DNA of 48,972 nt from an uncultured Collinsella sp. (GCA_900751695.1 CAADSS010000059.1:1-48972); one strand, 5' to 3'; shown: positions 1 to 8,707, counted from the stretch's first letter. Program-made: numbers and translations. Notes: generated by a model not told the origin, from the letters alone.

Positions 1-451
1 CGGCGACGATGAGCCAGTAGCCGCAGGGCAGCTCGGCCGTCGTGCCCGCGTTAAGGGCCACGGACACGGCGCCAGAGCTCTGGAGGGAACGAGCGAGCTT
101 TGCCGTCAGCGCGGTCGTCATGTGCCCGTCGGCATTCATCCATTCGGCAGCCTCTTGTGCCGTCGATGCCGAGTTATCAAGCCCTGCATCATGAAGCACG
201 GGAAGGGCAGCTTGGCGAACCGTGTCATTCGCCCACGCTACATCAGTTGCGACCTTTTGGTCGGCATCGGCATCGTCGACAACGGTCGCCGAAAAGAGCT
301 GGTACGCGTCATACCGCGTCGCAACCGTACCGTCCACCGTAATGGCTCCAGTGCCTGCCGCGCGGGCCATCCCGGGCAACATCGCAAAAGAGAGCATTGC
401 GACCGTAACTATTGTCGCGATAGCCAACAAGCGGCGGCAAAGCCTACTCAC
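1..451 (-). CDS. Fimbrial (pilin backbone-like) subunit, 3' end outside window
   Basis: This leftward reading frame continues past position 1, so only the first ~150 residues are seen. It opens with a basic signal peptide (RLCRRLLAIATIVTV..., cleavage near AARAAG-like MARAAG), then GAITVDGTVATRYDAYQLFS and, later, ELPCGYWLIV. The 'xYxAYxLF' opening followed by a 'LPxGYYLV'-type strand is the usual start of isopeptide-forming pilin backbone proteins of Gram-positive sortase pili. The GTG at 451 is chosen because AGGTGG lies about 8 bases upstream; GTG at 460 is also possible. The start overlaps the end of the upstream adhesin gene by 8 bases, so the two are translationally coupled. A class C sortase gene would be expected just beyond the window, but that is inference. 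Confidence 0.75.
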   Translation of the reverse strand, partial: MSRLCRRLLAIATIVTVAMLSFAMLPGMARAAGTGAITVDGTVATRYDAYQLFSATVVDDADADQKVATDVAWANDTVRQAALPVLHDAGLDNSASTAQEAAEWMNADGHMTTALTAKLARSLQSSGAVSVALNAGTTAELPCGYWLIVA

Positions 452-3400
452 GGCTACCACCTCGACCTTGATCGCGATGGCGACGAGCATGCATCCATGT
501 CGCGGCAAAGCACAGCAGCGAAGCGCCAGCCAGATACGTCATAGTCAAGCCGGCACCGCCTGCCTCGGGAAGCGTGGTCGAGTATCTGTTGGTAAAAGTC
601 GGCGGGGTCGAAGAGCCATTGTCGTAGGTGACGGTGGCGACGAGATTCCTCTCACCGTTGTCCACCTTAACCGTGACCTTGTGCTGGGTCCTGTCGTAGG
701 TGATGTGGTCCTTGACGTTGTTCTCGGCGCCCTCGGGGACGACCTCAGAGATGGTATAAGTATAGGTATCGGCCTTGTTGTAGTCGACGTTGAAGGAGAC
801 GTTGCCCATGGCATCGTTGGTCACCGTTTGGAGCACCCTGTCCTTGTCATCCTTGAGCGCGAACGAGAACTGACCTTCCTTGAACGTTCCGCCTGCGAGC
901 ACCTTCTCTGCGTTAATAACCGCCTTGCCCGTCATGCGGTTGTCGTAGACCCAGATCTCGTCCTTCTTTGTATCGTCGATGATCTCCGCACCGTCGACGA
1001 TGTCCTTTGCCTTAGTTAGCGCAGCCTGATAATCCTTGTCGCTCGCGCTGCCCTTGAGCATGATCCACGTGGGATCGGCCTTGGCATAGCCAACAGGCGC
1101 CTTGGTCTCCACGAGCTGATAGAGCACGCAATTACTCATCTTCTTGTCGCTTGTGCCGAACGAGATTTTGCCGTTGGCGTCGGTGGGGACGTCGATCGCG
1201 GCCTCGTCAAACGGCGTTCTGGCGTTCTCTACATTTCCGTCATCTGCAACCTGGCCCATATCCACGCTGTAGAGTGTGAACTTCGCCCCCTCGAGCGTCG
1301 CGCCGACCTGCTGGGCGTCGTACTTGGTCATCGTGATGCTGTAGCCGTTGCCGCCCGCGCTGGCGGACGCATTTTGAATCTTCCATTTTTGCTCGTCGAC
1401 CGCCGAACCCTCCGTCACCCCCGCAAGCTCGGCGGTGTTGGAAAGGGACACCTCTTCGCCGGGGTTTCCGGTCGGGATAACCTCATACTCGACCTTGAGG
1501 TATTTCCCGTCGGGCACCTCAAGAGTCAACTTCGTACGCGAGCCAGATTCATCCTTGACTTGCTCCATCTTCGACGAATAGTCCTTATCAGCCAGCGGTG
1601 ACCAGGCACCATTCACCTGCTCATAGACCTTAAACGTCGACGGCACCAGCGCGCACTTGGCATCCATGGTATCGACGAGCTCAAGGAAGTCGGTGCCATT
1701 TTTAAGGGCAACGGCAGACTCGTTAACAAGAATGGTGTATTTGATGCGATTGCTATTGGCAACCTGCTCGCCGGACTTTTTGATGACGTTGTTCTTAATG
1801 ATGACGTCACCTTTACCGGAATCGAACTTTTTAACTCCTGACCCCGCGCTGGCCTTGTTGGTGAACTTCACCTCGTTTGTGGAGGTATCGAGCTCACCGC
1901 GCTTGACCGCCGTCTTGTACGTGAGCTTTGCGTAGCCGGCATAGCTTTCAAGCTCAGTCGTGGGGATGGAGAAGGTGACCGTATTGCCGTTGCGGCTGAC
2001 GTTGTCGGCGGCGAGCGTCCGACCCGTAACGACCTCCTTGGCCTCGCCTCCGCGATGAAGCCCCGTATGTTTATCATAGGGGTTCTGCACGAGCGTATAC
2101 TTTGCGGAATTCGCAACATAGCTCATACCATCCGGAAGGCTATCAACGATATTCAGCGGTTTCCCGCCCAGCTTTCCAGCTCCATAGTATTCGAACTCGC
2201 CATTTGCGCCCTTATTACCCTTTTGGCGGTTTGCATACACCGTCCAGTCGACGATCCAGGCGCCCTTCTCATCCGAGCCGTCAACGGTATGCCAATCGAA
2301 GTTCTCAACCCAAGACACCTTCGACTCCGCTTCCGGCTTCTCGACCGCGGGCATCGTTTCTCGGTTGACAACGTACTTGATGGGTTCGGTGAACGGCCAC
2401 TGTAGTCTCAGGCCCGGCGCTTCGACCGCTGCGAAGTTTGAGTACCAGCCCGACAGCGCTTCTGATGTGGTGTCGTAGGTGATAACGGCGTAGTCCTCGT
2501 TCTCGAGAGCGGCTTTCACGTTGTCGGTAACGATGATTTTGAGGTCGTAGTTTTTCTTTGTTTCATTACCCGGATAGCTGGTCGTTGGTCTCCAGTCGGT
2601 GCCCGGAACCAGCTCGGTATTGCCGATTTTAATGGTAATGGAGCTTTCGTCGACACCAAGTTTCTGCGACCATGCCGACTGAAACGTGTCCTTCACCGTC
2701 ACCTCGCCTGGATGGGCCGCATTGACGATCGCCTTCAACGCGACCTTCGTCTCCCACGTCGCCCTGCCCGTCGTCGCCGCCTCATCGTATCTCACGAGCC
2801 TCTTGGTGATCGGCACAACACCCGTCAGCTGCGGCGTGAAACTGCCATCATCCGTACCGGAAACGGAACCTTTGCGCTCGATGGTCGCGCTGTTGCGCAC
2901 GGTGTCGTACGAGTTCGTATCGTTCATCTTGGTGTGATAAACGATGCAGTAGGTGGCATATTTATCGTTAAGGTTGTCCGGGAACGTATAGGAAAAGGTA
3001 TCTTTCGACGAATCAAGAGCATGCTCGTAGATCTTGACTCCATCCGATTCTGACGTACCTTTGTAAACCGTGTAACTCCCCGTATACGTTTGTTTAGCGT
3101 CCAACTTATCGGTGAACTTGTAGCCACTCATGTCAGCCTTGAGCTCGCCTTGGTTGAGTTTGACTGTCCATGCGATGTCGGACGGGGTGCCCTTGCCCGT
3201 CTTCTGAATCATGTCATAACGGAAGCTGCTGGGTGCGACGCCCTCAATCTTGCCGCTAGGACGATCGCCGACGCCCCACTCCCAGGCTGCTGTGTTTTTG
3301 GATGCAGGTTGATTGTGGATGAACTCTCCGTTTTTCGCGGAGATATCTCTCTTCAGCTTGGTTTCATACGTAATCGTATGGACACCTTGGGGAAGGCTGC

Positions 3401-4196
3401 CCAAGTTCTCGATGGTCGCGGTCTGACCTTCGATTTTTGGCTGCGATCCAATCGTCTTGTTATCGAGCTTAAAGCTGTCTTTCACAAATTCGAAGTTGGC
3501 GCCCAGCGTATCGGTGAACTTGACGTTCGTGGCATATGACTCGACGGTGAGTTTAACGGTCCAGGTCACCTTGGCCACGCCGTCGGCGCCCTGGGAGAAG
3601 GCCCCCGACTTCTCCCCCGTGACATTGCCGTCCTTGGTGGGGATATTGATCGTTCCCATACCGGGGAACACGACAGATGCGTTGCCACCAGAACCGACAT
3701 CCTTGTTTTTAAGCTGGAACGAGAAGTTCGCCGCGACATGAACGTCTGCGGGATTGGACGAGAGCCACGCCTCGTCAAACGTAAAGATAACCTTGTTGCC
3801 CTTGATCTTCCATGTGCCAGCCTTGGCGGCGGTAGCCTCCGGACCCTCCATGAGGTCGCCACCGTCGTTATCGTCGACGACAATGGTATCGAGAAACTCA
3901 TAGACAGCGATGTTATTCCCGGGCTTAGGCTCCTTGCCGGTGTTGAACATTGCCGAGAAAGCTCCATAGAGCTTCGAAGTAGACGTTACAGCGCTATCGA
4001 GCTTTTGAGTATGGCTCTCGTCGGTAAACAGCCCAACCGTAACGTCCGCCGTCGTCCCATCAATCACAATCGGCGTCGGCGTGCTCACGTCCTCGGCGCG
4101 CACGGGGGCTGCGCCGTGAAAAACTGCGGCGGTGAGGCTAATTAGAATAAAGATCAGGGCCGCCATACCCAGCGACCGTGAGCGGTGTGCGTCCAT
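444..4196 (-). CDS. Large LPxTG-anchored surface adhesin / pilus ancillary protein
   Basis: A 1250-residue cell-wall surface protein. Residues 1-35 are a signal peptide (hydrophobic AALIFILISLTAAVF, ending APVRA). The long middle part contains several beta-rich, Cna/collagen-binding-like modules. Near residue 960 a SpaA/prealbumin-like module starts (YSITMTKYDAQQVGATLEGA), and residues ~1100-1205 resemble the Spy0128/FctA pilin isopeptide domain (KAVINAEKVLAGGTF, ending FTNRY). The C-terminus is a sorting signal: LPEAG at 1209-1213, a hydrophobic span and a basic tail. The ATG has AGGGGA about 6 bases upstream. It is the first gene of a leftward operon with the pilin-like gene, the usual order of tip adhesin before backbone. 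The ligand cannot be told from sequence. Confidence 0.9.
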   Translation of the reverse strand: MDAHRSRSLGMAALIFILISLTAAVFHGAAPVRAEDVSTPTPIVIDGTTADVTVGLFTDESHTQKLDSAVTSTSKLYGAFSAMFNTGKEPKPGNNIAVYEFLDTIVVDDNDGGDLMEGPEATAAKAGTWKIKGNKVIFTFDEAWLSSNPADVHVAANFSFQLKNKDVGSGGNASVVFPGMGTINIPTKDGNVTGEKSGAFSQGADGVAKVTWTVKLTVESYATNVKFTDTLGANFEFVKDSFKLDNKTIGSQPKIEGQTATIENLGSLPQGVHTITYETKLKRDISAKNGEFIHNQPASKNTAAWEWGVGDRPSGKIEGVAPSSFRYDMIQKTGKGTPSDIAWTVKLNQGELKADMSGYKFTDKLDAKQTYTGSYTVYKGTSESDGVKIYEHALDSSKDTFSYTFPDNLNDKYATYCIVYHTKMNDTNSYDTVRNSATIERKGSVSGTDDGSFTPQLTGVVPITKRLVRYDEAATTGRATWETKVALKAIVNAAHPGEVTVKDTFQSAWSQKLGVDESSITIKIGNTELVPGTDWRPTTSYPGNETKKNYDLKIIVTDNVKAALENEDYAVITYDTTSEALSGWYSNFAAVEAPGLRLQWPFTEPIKYVVNRETMPAVEKPEAESKVSWVENFDWHTVDGSDEKGAWIVDWTVYANRQKGNKGANGEFEYYGAGKLGGKPLNIVDSLPDGMSYVANSAKYTLVQNPYDKHTGLHRGGEAKEVVTGRTLAADNVSRNGNTVTFSIPTTELESYAGYAKLTYKTAVKRGELDTSTNEVKFTNKASAGSGVKKFDSGKGDVIIKNNVIKKSGEQVANSNRIKYTILVNESAVALKNGTDFLELVDTMDAKCALVPSTFKVYEQVNGAWSPLADKDYSSKMEQVKDESGSRTKLTLEVPDGKYLKVEYEVIPTGNPGEEVSLSNTAELAGVTEGSAVDEQKWKIQNASASAGGNGYSITMTKYDAQQVGATLEGAKFTLYSVDMGQVADDGNVENARTPFDEAAIDVPTDANGKISFGTSDKKMSNCVLYQLVETKAPVGYAKADPTWIMLKGSASDKDYQAALTKAKDIVDGAEIIDDTKKDEIWVYDNRMTGKAVINAEKVLAGGTFKEGQFSFALKDDKDRVLQTVTNDAMGNVSFNVDYNKADTYTYTISEVVPEGAENNVKDHITYDRTQHKVTVKVDNGERNLVATVTYDNGSSTPPTFTNRYSTTLPEAGGAGLTMTYLAGASLLCFAATWMHARRHRDQGRGGSRE

Positions 4197-4621
4197 AGTT
4201 GTCCCCTAATTCCTACAACACAGTGTGGAATACGGCGAATCGTCGGATCGAACACAAGCCCCAACATCAACGAGAACCTACCTAGCGCATTGCAAGAACC
4301 CATTGGGGAGCACCTTCTAAGACGGTTCGTCTATGCCACAATGCATAAAATAATATATAGATACCAATCATGTAAACCGCAGGTCAATAGGTCTTTTAAT
4401 TTAATACCAGTTGATATTTATCTGTTAACAGTTTTGCATCATACCGGCTATATTCAGTGGAATTATGTATATGTTTAAACAACTTAACTTTGGCTGGAAA
4501 GCCGATTGGGGGATAGCCGCCCCAGCTGTGGTGCAAACGAACCCGTCCCCTTACACCAAAGAAAGGGCGCCGACCATTGCGGTCGACGCCCTTTCTCGTT
4601 AGACGTTATAAAGCCCAGCGC
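4197..4621. other. Intergenic region between typA and the adhesin operon
   Basis: No gene is seen. Positions ~4330-4480 are strikingly AT-rich against the GC-rich surroundings, which suits a promoter or regulatory region, or foreign DNA brought with the adhesin operon. The adhesin promoter should lie at about 4200-4300 on the minus strand but no convincing -35/-10 pair stands out. The right end holds the typA terminator. Confidence 0.4.
4558..4596 (-). terminator. Intrinsic terminator of typA
   Basis: Arms 4561-4569 (GAAAGGGCG) and 4587-4595 pair perfectly, with an additional inner stem 4571-4575/4581-4585 and a short loop. On the minus strand it is followed by a T-rich stretch. It lies 26 bases past the typA stop codon. 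Confidence 0.75.
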
Positions 4622-6460
4622 TTATTTGTTGACCTGGCCGGCGCGGACGGCAGCCTTCTTGCGGTCGGTGGCGTTGAGCAGACGCTTGCGCAGACGAATG
4701 TTCTTGGGAGTAATCTCGACCAGCTCATCGTCGGCGATGTACTCCAGTGCCTCCTCCAGCGAGAAGGTGCGAGGCGGCACCAGCTGGACGGAAATATCGG
4801 AGGTCGAGGAACGCTGGTTGCCCAGGTTCTTGGTACGGGCGATGTTGACGACCATGTCGCCGGCCTTGCTGCGCTCGCCCACAATCATGCCCTCGTAGCA
4901 CTCGGTACCCGGCTCAACAAACAGCTGGCCGCGCTCCTGCAGCGTACCCAGAGCGTAGGCAACGGCCTTCTCGGTGGTCATGGAAATCATGGCGCCGTTC
5001 TGGCGGTTGCCGATCTCGCCGGCGTAAGGACCATACTCCAGGAAGGTGTGGTAGAACACGCCCTCGCCGTGAGTGACGTTCATGATGCGGTTCTTAAGGC
5101 CCATGATGCCGCGGGTCGGGATCTTAAACTCGAGGTGCGTCACGATGCCCGAGGTATCCATGCTCGTCATGATGCCGCCGGAGGTACCGAAGACCTCAAC
5201 GACCTTGCCCGAGTACTCGTCCGGACACTCGACGACGGCCTGCTCGACGGGCTCCATCTTGTTGCCGTTCTCGTCCTTCTTAAACAGAACGCGGGGACGG
5301 CCGACTTGGAACTCAAAGCCCTCGCGGCGCATGGACTCCATCAGAACAGACAGGTGCAGAATGCCGCGGCCCGAGACCTCGACGCCGCTCTTGTCCTCGA
5401 GCTCCTCGATCTTCATGGTCACGTTGTTCTCGGCCTCGTTGAACAGGCGCTCCTTAAGCTGACGGGCGCCCACGATGTCGCCATCGCGGCCGACGAGCGG
5501 AGAGGTCGAGGCCTCAAAGACGATGGACAGAGTCGGCGGGTCGATCTCGATGGGCTCGAGCTCGACGGGGTTCTCGGGGTCGGTGTAAACATCGCCGATA
5601 TCGGTGCGGTCAATACCCACGACAGCAGCGATATCGCCGGCGCCGACTTCCTGGCACTCGGTACGGCCCAGGTAGTCGAAGGTAAAGAGCTGCTTGACGG
5701 TAGCGGTGGCACTGGAGCCATCGTTCTTCACAACCAAGATCTGGTCGCCCTGGTGGATGGTGCCGGAGTACACGCGGCCGATACCGATACGGCCAACGAA
5801 GTTGGAGTGGTCGATAGTCACGCACTGCATGGCCAGCGGGGCGTTCTCGTCAACCTCGGGCGCGGGGATGTCGTCGATGATCATGTCGAGCAGCGGATAC
5901 ATGTCCATGTTGCCGTCGTTGGGGTCAAGGCGGGCAAAGCCATTCATGGCGCTGGCGTAGACCACGTGCTCCATGGCGAACTCGAGCTGGTCGTCGGTGG
6001 CGCCCAGGTCGGCCATGAGGTCCAGGCAGTCGTTGTAGGCCTTCTCGGGGTTAGCACCCGGACGATCGATCTTGTTGATGACGATCATGATCTTAAGGCC
6101 GGTGTCGATAGCATGACGCAGCACGAATCGGGTCTGGGGCATGGGGCCCTCAAAAGCGTCGACCAGCAGCAGGGCGCCGTCGGCCATACGCAGCACGCGC
6201 TCGACCTCGCCGCCAAAGTCGGCGTGGCCCGGGGTGTCGATGACGTTGATCTTAACGTCCTTGTACTCGATAGAGATGTTCTTGGCGAGAATCGTAATGC
6301 CGCGCTCGCGCTCCTGGTCGTTGGAATCCAGGACGCGGTCCTCGACCTGCTGGTTGGCACGGAAGGCGTCCGTGGCACGCAGGAGCTTGTCGACCATCGT
6401 CGTCTTGCCGTGGTCGACGTGAGCGATGATGGCGATGTTCCTCAGATTGTCTACGCGCAT
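4622..6460 (-). CDS. typA: Ribosome-associated GTPase TypA/BipA
   Basis: A 612-residue translational GTPase, the usual family length. The GTPase motifs are complete: G1 AHVDHGKTT at 14-21, the RERGITI effector region at ~51-57, G3 DTPGHADFGGEVERVL at ~75-90 and G4 NKID at ~129-132. The C-terminal part carries the EF-G-like domains III/V and the TypA-specific end. TypA binds the 70S ribosome and supports assembly and growth under stress or cold. The ATG has AGGGGA about 7 bases upstream. It is the last gene of a leftward run, separated from the upstream unknown gene by 117 bases, so it may have its own promoter. Confidence 0.97.
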   Translation of the reverse strand: MRVDNLRNIAIIAHVDHGKTTMVDKLLRATDAFRANQQVEDRVLDSNDQERERGITILAKNISIEYKDVKINVIDTPGHADFGGEVERVLRMADGALLLVDAFEGPMPQTRFVLRHAIDTGLKIMIVINKIDRPGANPEKAYNDCLDLMADLGATDDQLEFAMEHVVYASAMNGFARLDPNDGNMDMYPLLDMIIDDIPAPEVDENAPLAMQCVTIDHSNFVGRIGIGRVYSGTIHQGDQILVVKNDGSSATATVKQLFTFDYLGRTECQEVGAGDIAAVVGIDRTDIGDVYTDPENPVELEPIEIDPPTLSIVFEASTSPLVGRDGDIVGARQLKERLFNEAENNVTMKIEELEDKSGVEVSGRGILHLSVLMESMRREGFEFQVGRPRVLFKKDENGNKMEPVEQAVVECPDEYSGKVVEVFGTSGGIMTSMDTSGIVTHLEFKIPTRGIMGLKNRIMNVTHGEGVFYHTFLEYGPYAGEIGNRQNGAMISMTTEKAVAYALGTLQERGQLFVEPGTECYEGMIVGERSKAGDMVVNIARTKNLGNQRSSTSDISVQLVPPRTFSLEEALEYIADDELVEITPKNIRLRKRLLNATDRKKAAVRAGQVNK

Positions 6461-6577
6461 GTAGTTCCCCTATCTTCTATCTATATACAACCGGCACGCG
6501 TATGCGGCCCGCCCAGCGATACAACGCTCAGCGGGAATATTGAGCCTTTTACCGAAAACTCGTTTATTTTAGCGATT

Positions 6578-7027
6578 TTAGATGAGAGGGGTTTCCTCAC
6601 CTGCAGGTTCAGGGTCGCTCCACATAAAACCATCGCCGGCGCCCATGCCCTCATACAGCACATATGCCGAAAAACCGCTCTCGAGCGTGGTTTCGAAGAA
6701 GCTCACGAGCAGAGCATCGTGATAGCCGCCGTCAATCTCGACGCAGCCGGTGTAGCCGATGGCATAGCGGGCGATACGGCCCAGGCCCTCGTCCTTAAGA
6801 CCCATCTTGTGCTCGGAGATAAAGTTGGTGGCCGCCTCCAGGCACGCCTCTTCGCCGTCCTCGTCGAGCGCCGCCAGATATCGGTTGGAAGCAGCGTCCT
6901 CAATCGCCACAACTACGCCCGGATTCTCGCCGGCGGCAAGGTCGTCCAAGAACGCACCAATCAGGTCACACACCATGGCGTCGAGCTCGGCGGAGACGTT
7001 ACCGGCGTCCTGCATATCCTGTGCCAT
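6578..7027 (-). CDS. Conserved hypothetical acidic protein
   Basis: A 149-residue acidic soluble protein with no signal peptide or membrane span; I do not recognise the family. It has a helical N-terminus (AELDAMVCDLIGAFLDDLAAG) of at most 20 clear residues, then alternating strands ending in a Pro/Glu-rich tail. It lies 30 bases downstream of another small gene and in the same direction as the DUF151 gene and typA, so co-transcription is likely. The alternation of helix and strand would suit a small binding or immunity-like fold, but there is no evidence for a specific job. Confidence 0.7.
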   Translation of the reverse strand: MAQDMQDAGNVSAELDAMVCDLIGAFLDDLAAGENPGVVVAIEDAASNRYLAALDEDGEEACLEAATNFISEHKMGLKDEGLGRIARYAIGYTGCVEIDGGYHDALLVSFFETTLESGFSAYVLYEGMGAGDGFMWSDPEPAGEETPLI

Positions 7028-7057
7028 CTTTAGACCTTCCCATCGAGTCTGGCGTCG

Positions 7058-7447
7058 TTACAGTTCCTGTGCCTCGGCGGCGATCCTGGCGGCAGCGTCG
7101 CGGGCGCGCATCATGTCCGCCGCGCGCTTGTCGAGCACCTTGATCTGACTGGTCAGCATGACTGCATCGACCACACCCCAGATCACGAGGCCCGTAGAGA
7201 TCGAAAACCCAAGCGCACCAACTGTACCACGAAGGCGCGAGCAGATTGCCGCGACAAGGGCGGAGACGACAACCATCTTGATAAACGAGCCGCGGCGCTC
7301 GCGAAGCGTGCGGGCCTGCGTCACATAGGCAATGCGAGCCGCCTCAGAAGCCTCCGAGCGCATCTGGGCCTCGCGGGCGATCGCAGCCGCCTCGGCAGAA
7401 ACTCCGGCGCTCATGAGAGCGCACTCCGTCGCGTGTTTGTCGAGCAT
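7058..7447 (-). CDS. Small membrane protein of unknown function
   Basis: A 129-residue protein with an Ala/Glu-rich helical N-terminus (~1-50), two closely spaced hydrophobic segments at ~55-100 (MVVVSALVAAICSRL and GFSISTGLVIWGVVDAVML), and a charged C-terminal helix likely to form a coiled coil. No known domain is recognised. Its ATG directly follows the stop codon of the upstream DUF151 gene (TAAATG), so it is probably translated by re-initiation and forms an operon with that gene. Confidence 0.75.
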   Translation of the reverse strand: MLDKHATECALMSAGVSAEAAAIAREAQMRSEASEAARIAYVTQARTLRERRGSFIKMVVVSALVAAICSRLRGTVGALGFSISTGLVIWGVVDAVMLTSQIKVLDKRAADMMRARDAAARIAAEAQEL

Positions 7448-7948
7448 TTAGAAGTCATCGGGGGAGAGCGTATGGACGAACTCGTCGAACTTCTCGAACT
7501 CCTGCTCGTCGTCAACTTCCTCGGCATGGGCAGAAACGGTGCCCAGGCGATTCATGATGTCGTCCTCCACAAACATGGGGGCATTGCTGCGCACGGCAAG
7601 GGCAATGGCATCACTGGGGCGGGCGTCGATCTTGCGCTCGTCACCATCGGCCAGTACGACGATCGTCGCGTAGAATACCGGCGGCTCGGCACGAACGATC
7701 TCGATGCGCTCGAGCTTGGCGCCCAGGGCGCCAACAGTATCGAGCAACAGGTCATGGGTAATCGGGCGCTCGGCGCGGCCGCTATCGATGCCGCGGCTGA
7801 TGGCAGCAGCTTCAAACGAACCAGTCTGAATGGAAAGGGAACGCAGCGGTGCGGGCGAGTCCGACTTGCCGCAGCGCTCGCGAAGCACGATAAGCGATGG
7901 CACGGGACCGGCGGCCATGACGATGGTCTCTATGTCGACACGAACCAT
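7448..7948 (-). CDS. Bifunctional nuclease family protein (DUF151)
   Basis: A protein of 166 residues from the ATG at 7948, chosen over an upstream in-frame start because GGAGGTG lies 4 bases before it. The sequence MVRVDIETIVMAAGPVPSLI begins the family's beta-strand pattern; IDARPSDAIALAVRSNAPMF at about 105-125 is the conserved DUF151 signature, and the acidic tail resembles the UVR-like end of the family. Members have been reported to have nuclease activity in plants and Thermotoga, but the cellular role in Actinobacteria is unclear. It starts a leftward run with a small membrane protein, an unknown protein and perhaps typA. Confidence 0.88.
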   Translation of the reverse strand: MVRVDIETIVMAAGPVPSLIVLRERCGKSDSPAPLRSLSIQTGSFEAAAISRGIDSGRAERPITHDLLLDTVGALGAKLERIEIVRAEPPVFYATIVVLADGDERKIDARPSDAIALAVRSNAPMFVEDDIMNRLGTVSAHAEEVDDEQEFEKFDEFVHTLSPDDF

Positions 7949-8063
7949 GGAACACCTCCGGTACGTAGCGGTTAACACGCGGCAGCTCCACCGCATTGAA
8001 TAGCTATACTACCCAATCTTTCGCACAGCACACAAAACCAAAATGAGATTTATCGCAGACAAG

Positions 8064-8093
8064 AAAAAAGCCCCGAGGCAACGCCCCAGGGCT
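8064..8093 (-). terminator. Intrinsic terminator after the tRNA-Ala/tRNA-Ile pair
   Basis: Arms 8069-8079 and 8083-8093 form an 11-bp stem (two G-T pairs) with a 3-base loop. On the minus strand a run of six T follows. It lies 15 bases past the tRNA-Ile 3' end. Confidence 0.8.
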
Positions 8094-8107
8094 CTTCACG
8101 GTTTTGA

Positions 8108-8184
8108 TGGTGGACCTGACAAGATTCGAACTTGTGACCTCCCGGTTATCAGCCGGACGCTCTAACCAACTGAGCTACAGGTCC
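8108..8184 (-). tRNA. tRNA-Ile (GAT)
   Basis: Full cloverleaf on the minus strand: acceptor GGACCTG/CAGGTCC, discriminator A, D arm, anticodon loop CTGATAA (anticodon GAT), T loop GTTCGAATC and an encoded CCA at 8108-8110. It is identical to the copy at 8332-8408. Confidence 0.97.
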
Positions 8185-8188
8185 ATCA

Positions 8189-8264
8189 TGGTGGAGGTTA
8201 GGGGGATCGAACCCCTGACCTCAGGCTTGCAAAGCCCGCGCTCTCCCAGCTGAGCTAAACCCCC
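8189..8264 (-). tRNA. tRNA-Ala (TGC)
   Basis: Full cloverleaf on the minus strand: acceptor GGGGGTT/AACCTCC with one G-T pair, anticodon loop TTTGCAA (anticodon TGC), T loop GTTCGATCC and encoded CCA at 8189-8191. It lies 4 bases upstream of tRNA-Ile and is surely co-transcribed. The Ile-GAT/Ala-TGC pair usually sits in rRNA spacers; here no rRNA is nearby. Confidence 0.97.
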
Positions 8265-8275
8265 ACGGAGACAGT

Positions 8276-8320
8276 AATAAACACCCCAGCGGCGACTCGG
8301 CTCTCGCTGGGGTGTTTATT
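8276..8320 (-). terminator. 15-bp hairpin between tRNA-Ile and tRNA-Ala
   Basis: Perfect arms 8276-8290 and 8306-8320 (AATAAACACCCCAGC type) with a 15-base loop. It stands between the first tRNA-Ile and tRNA-Ala in the direction of transcription. It could terminate the first tRNA alone, or act as a processing stem if all three tRNAs are one transcript. The T-run is short and interrupted by A. Confidence 0.65.
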
Positions 8321-8331
8321 GCGAAAGAAAG

Positions 8332-8408
8332 TGGTGGACCTGACAAGATTCGAACTTGTGACCTCCCGGTTATCAGCCGGACGCTCTAACCAACTGAGCT
8401 ACAGGTCC
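8332..8408 (-). tRNA. tRNA-Ile (GAT), second copy
   Basis: Same sequence as the tRNA-Ile at 8108-8184, including CCA at 8332-8334. The direct repeat extends a few bases past the gene on the 5' side. It is the promoter-proximal member of the cluster. Confidence 0.97.
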
Positions 8409-8422
8409 ATCGCGCAAGGGAT

Positions 8423-8452
8423 ATATTAGACGAGTCGTTACGCGCGCGTCAA
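8423..8452 (-). promoter_or_regulatory. Promoter of the tRNA-Ile/Ala/Ile cluster
   Basis: On the minus strand TTGACG (8452-8447) and TAATAT (8428-8423) are separated by 18 bases; the -10 ends 14 bases before the tRNA-Ile 5' end. A GC-rich stretch follows the -10, as in stringently controlled promoters. Confidence 0.65.
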
Positions 8453-8479
8453 CAACTTTTTTGAAAATCTTTGGGAGGG

Positions 8480-8617
8480 GTTCGCCCCGGCCGCATGGCG
8501 GCACATGAAGTCGCCTGCTCGGACAGTCCTGGCTCGCACGGAGAGCACATTAAGTGCTCTCCGGCTCGTGCGGAACTCGCGATCGACTTCATGTGCCGCC
8601 ATGCGGCCGGGGCGAAC
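8480..8617. repeat. 138-bp long inverted repeat (34-bp perfect arms)
   Basis: Arms 8480-8513 and 8584-8617 are perfect reverse complements. Between them lies a second, imperfect stem centred on GGAGAGCAC/GTGCTCTCC with an ATTAA loop (about 8538-8563). There is no open frame of note and no obvious target duplication at the edges. It lies between the tRNA promoter and the gyrA terminator. It could be a miniature transposable-type element or encode a structured RNA; neither is proved. Confidence 0.85.
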
Positions 8618-8634
8618 GCGGGTCCAAGATTGTC

Positions 8635-8667
8635 AAAAAAGCGGTCGGCGCGCAGTGCGCCGACCGC
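8635..8667 (-). terminator. Intrinsic terminator of gyrA
   Basis: Perfect 11-bp arms 8641-8651 and 8657-8667 (GCGGTCGGCGC) with a 5-base loop. On the minus strand it is followed by a run of six T. It lies 40 bases past the gyrA stop. Confidence 0.88.
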
Positions 8668-8707
8668 CGATATATGGGGTCTGATATTTTTTACCAGCTA
8701 GGGCCTC

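Noticed and set aside
4577..7033. An 818-residue open frame on the + strand
   Set aside because: It is antisense to typA and upstream genes; the GC-rich codon pattern keeps the frame open, and the translation has the Val/Gly/Asp-His-rich look of a shadow.
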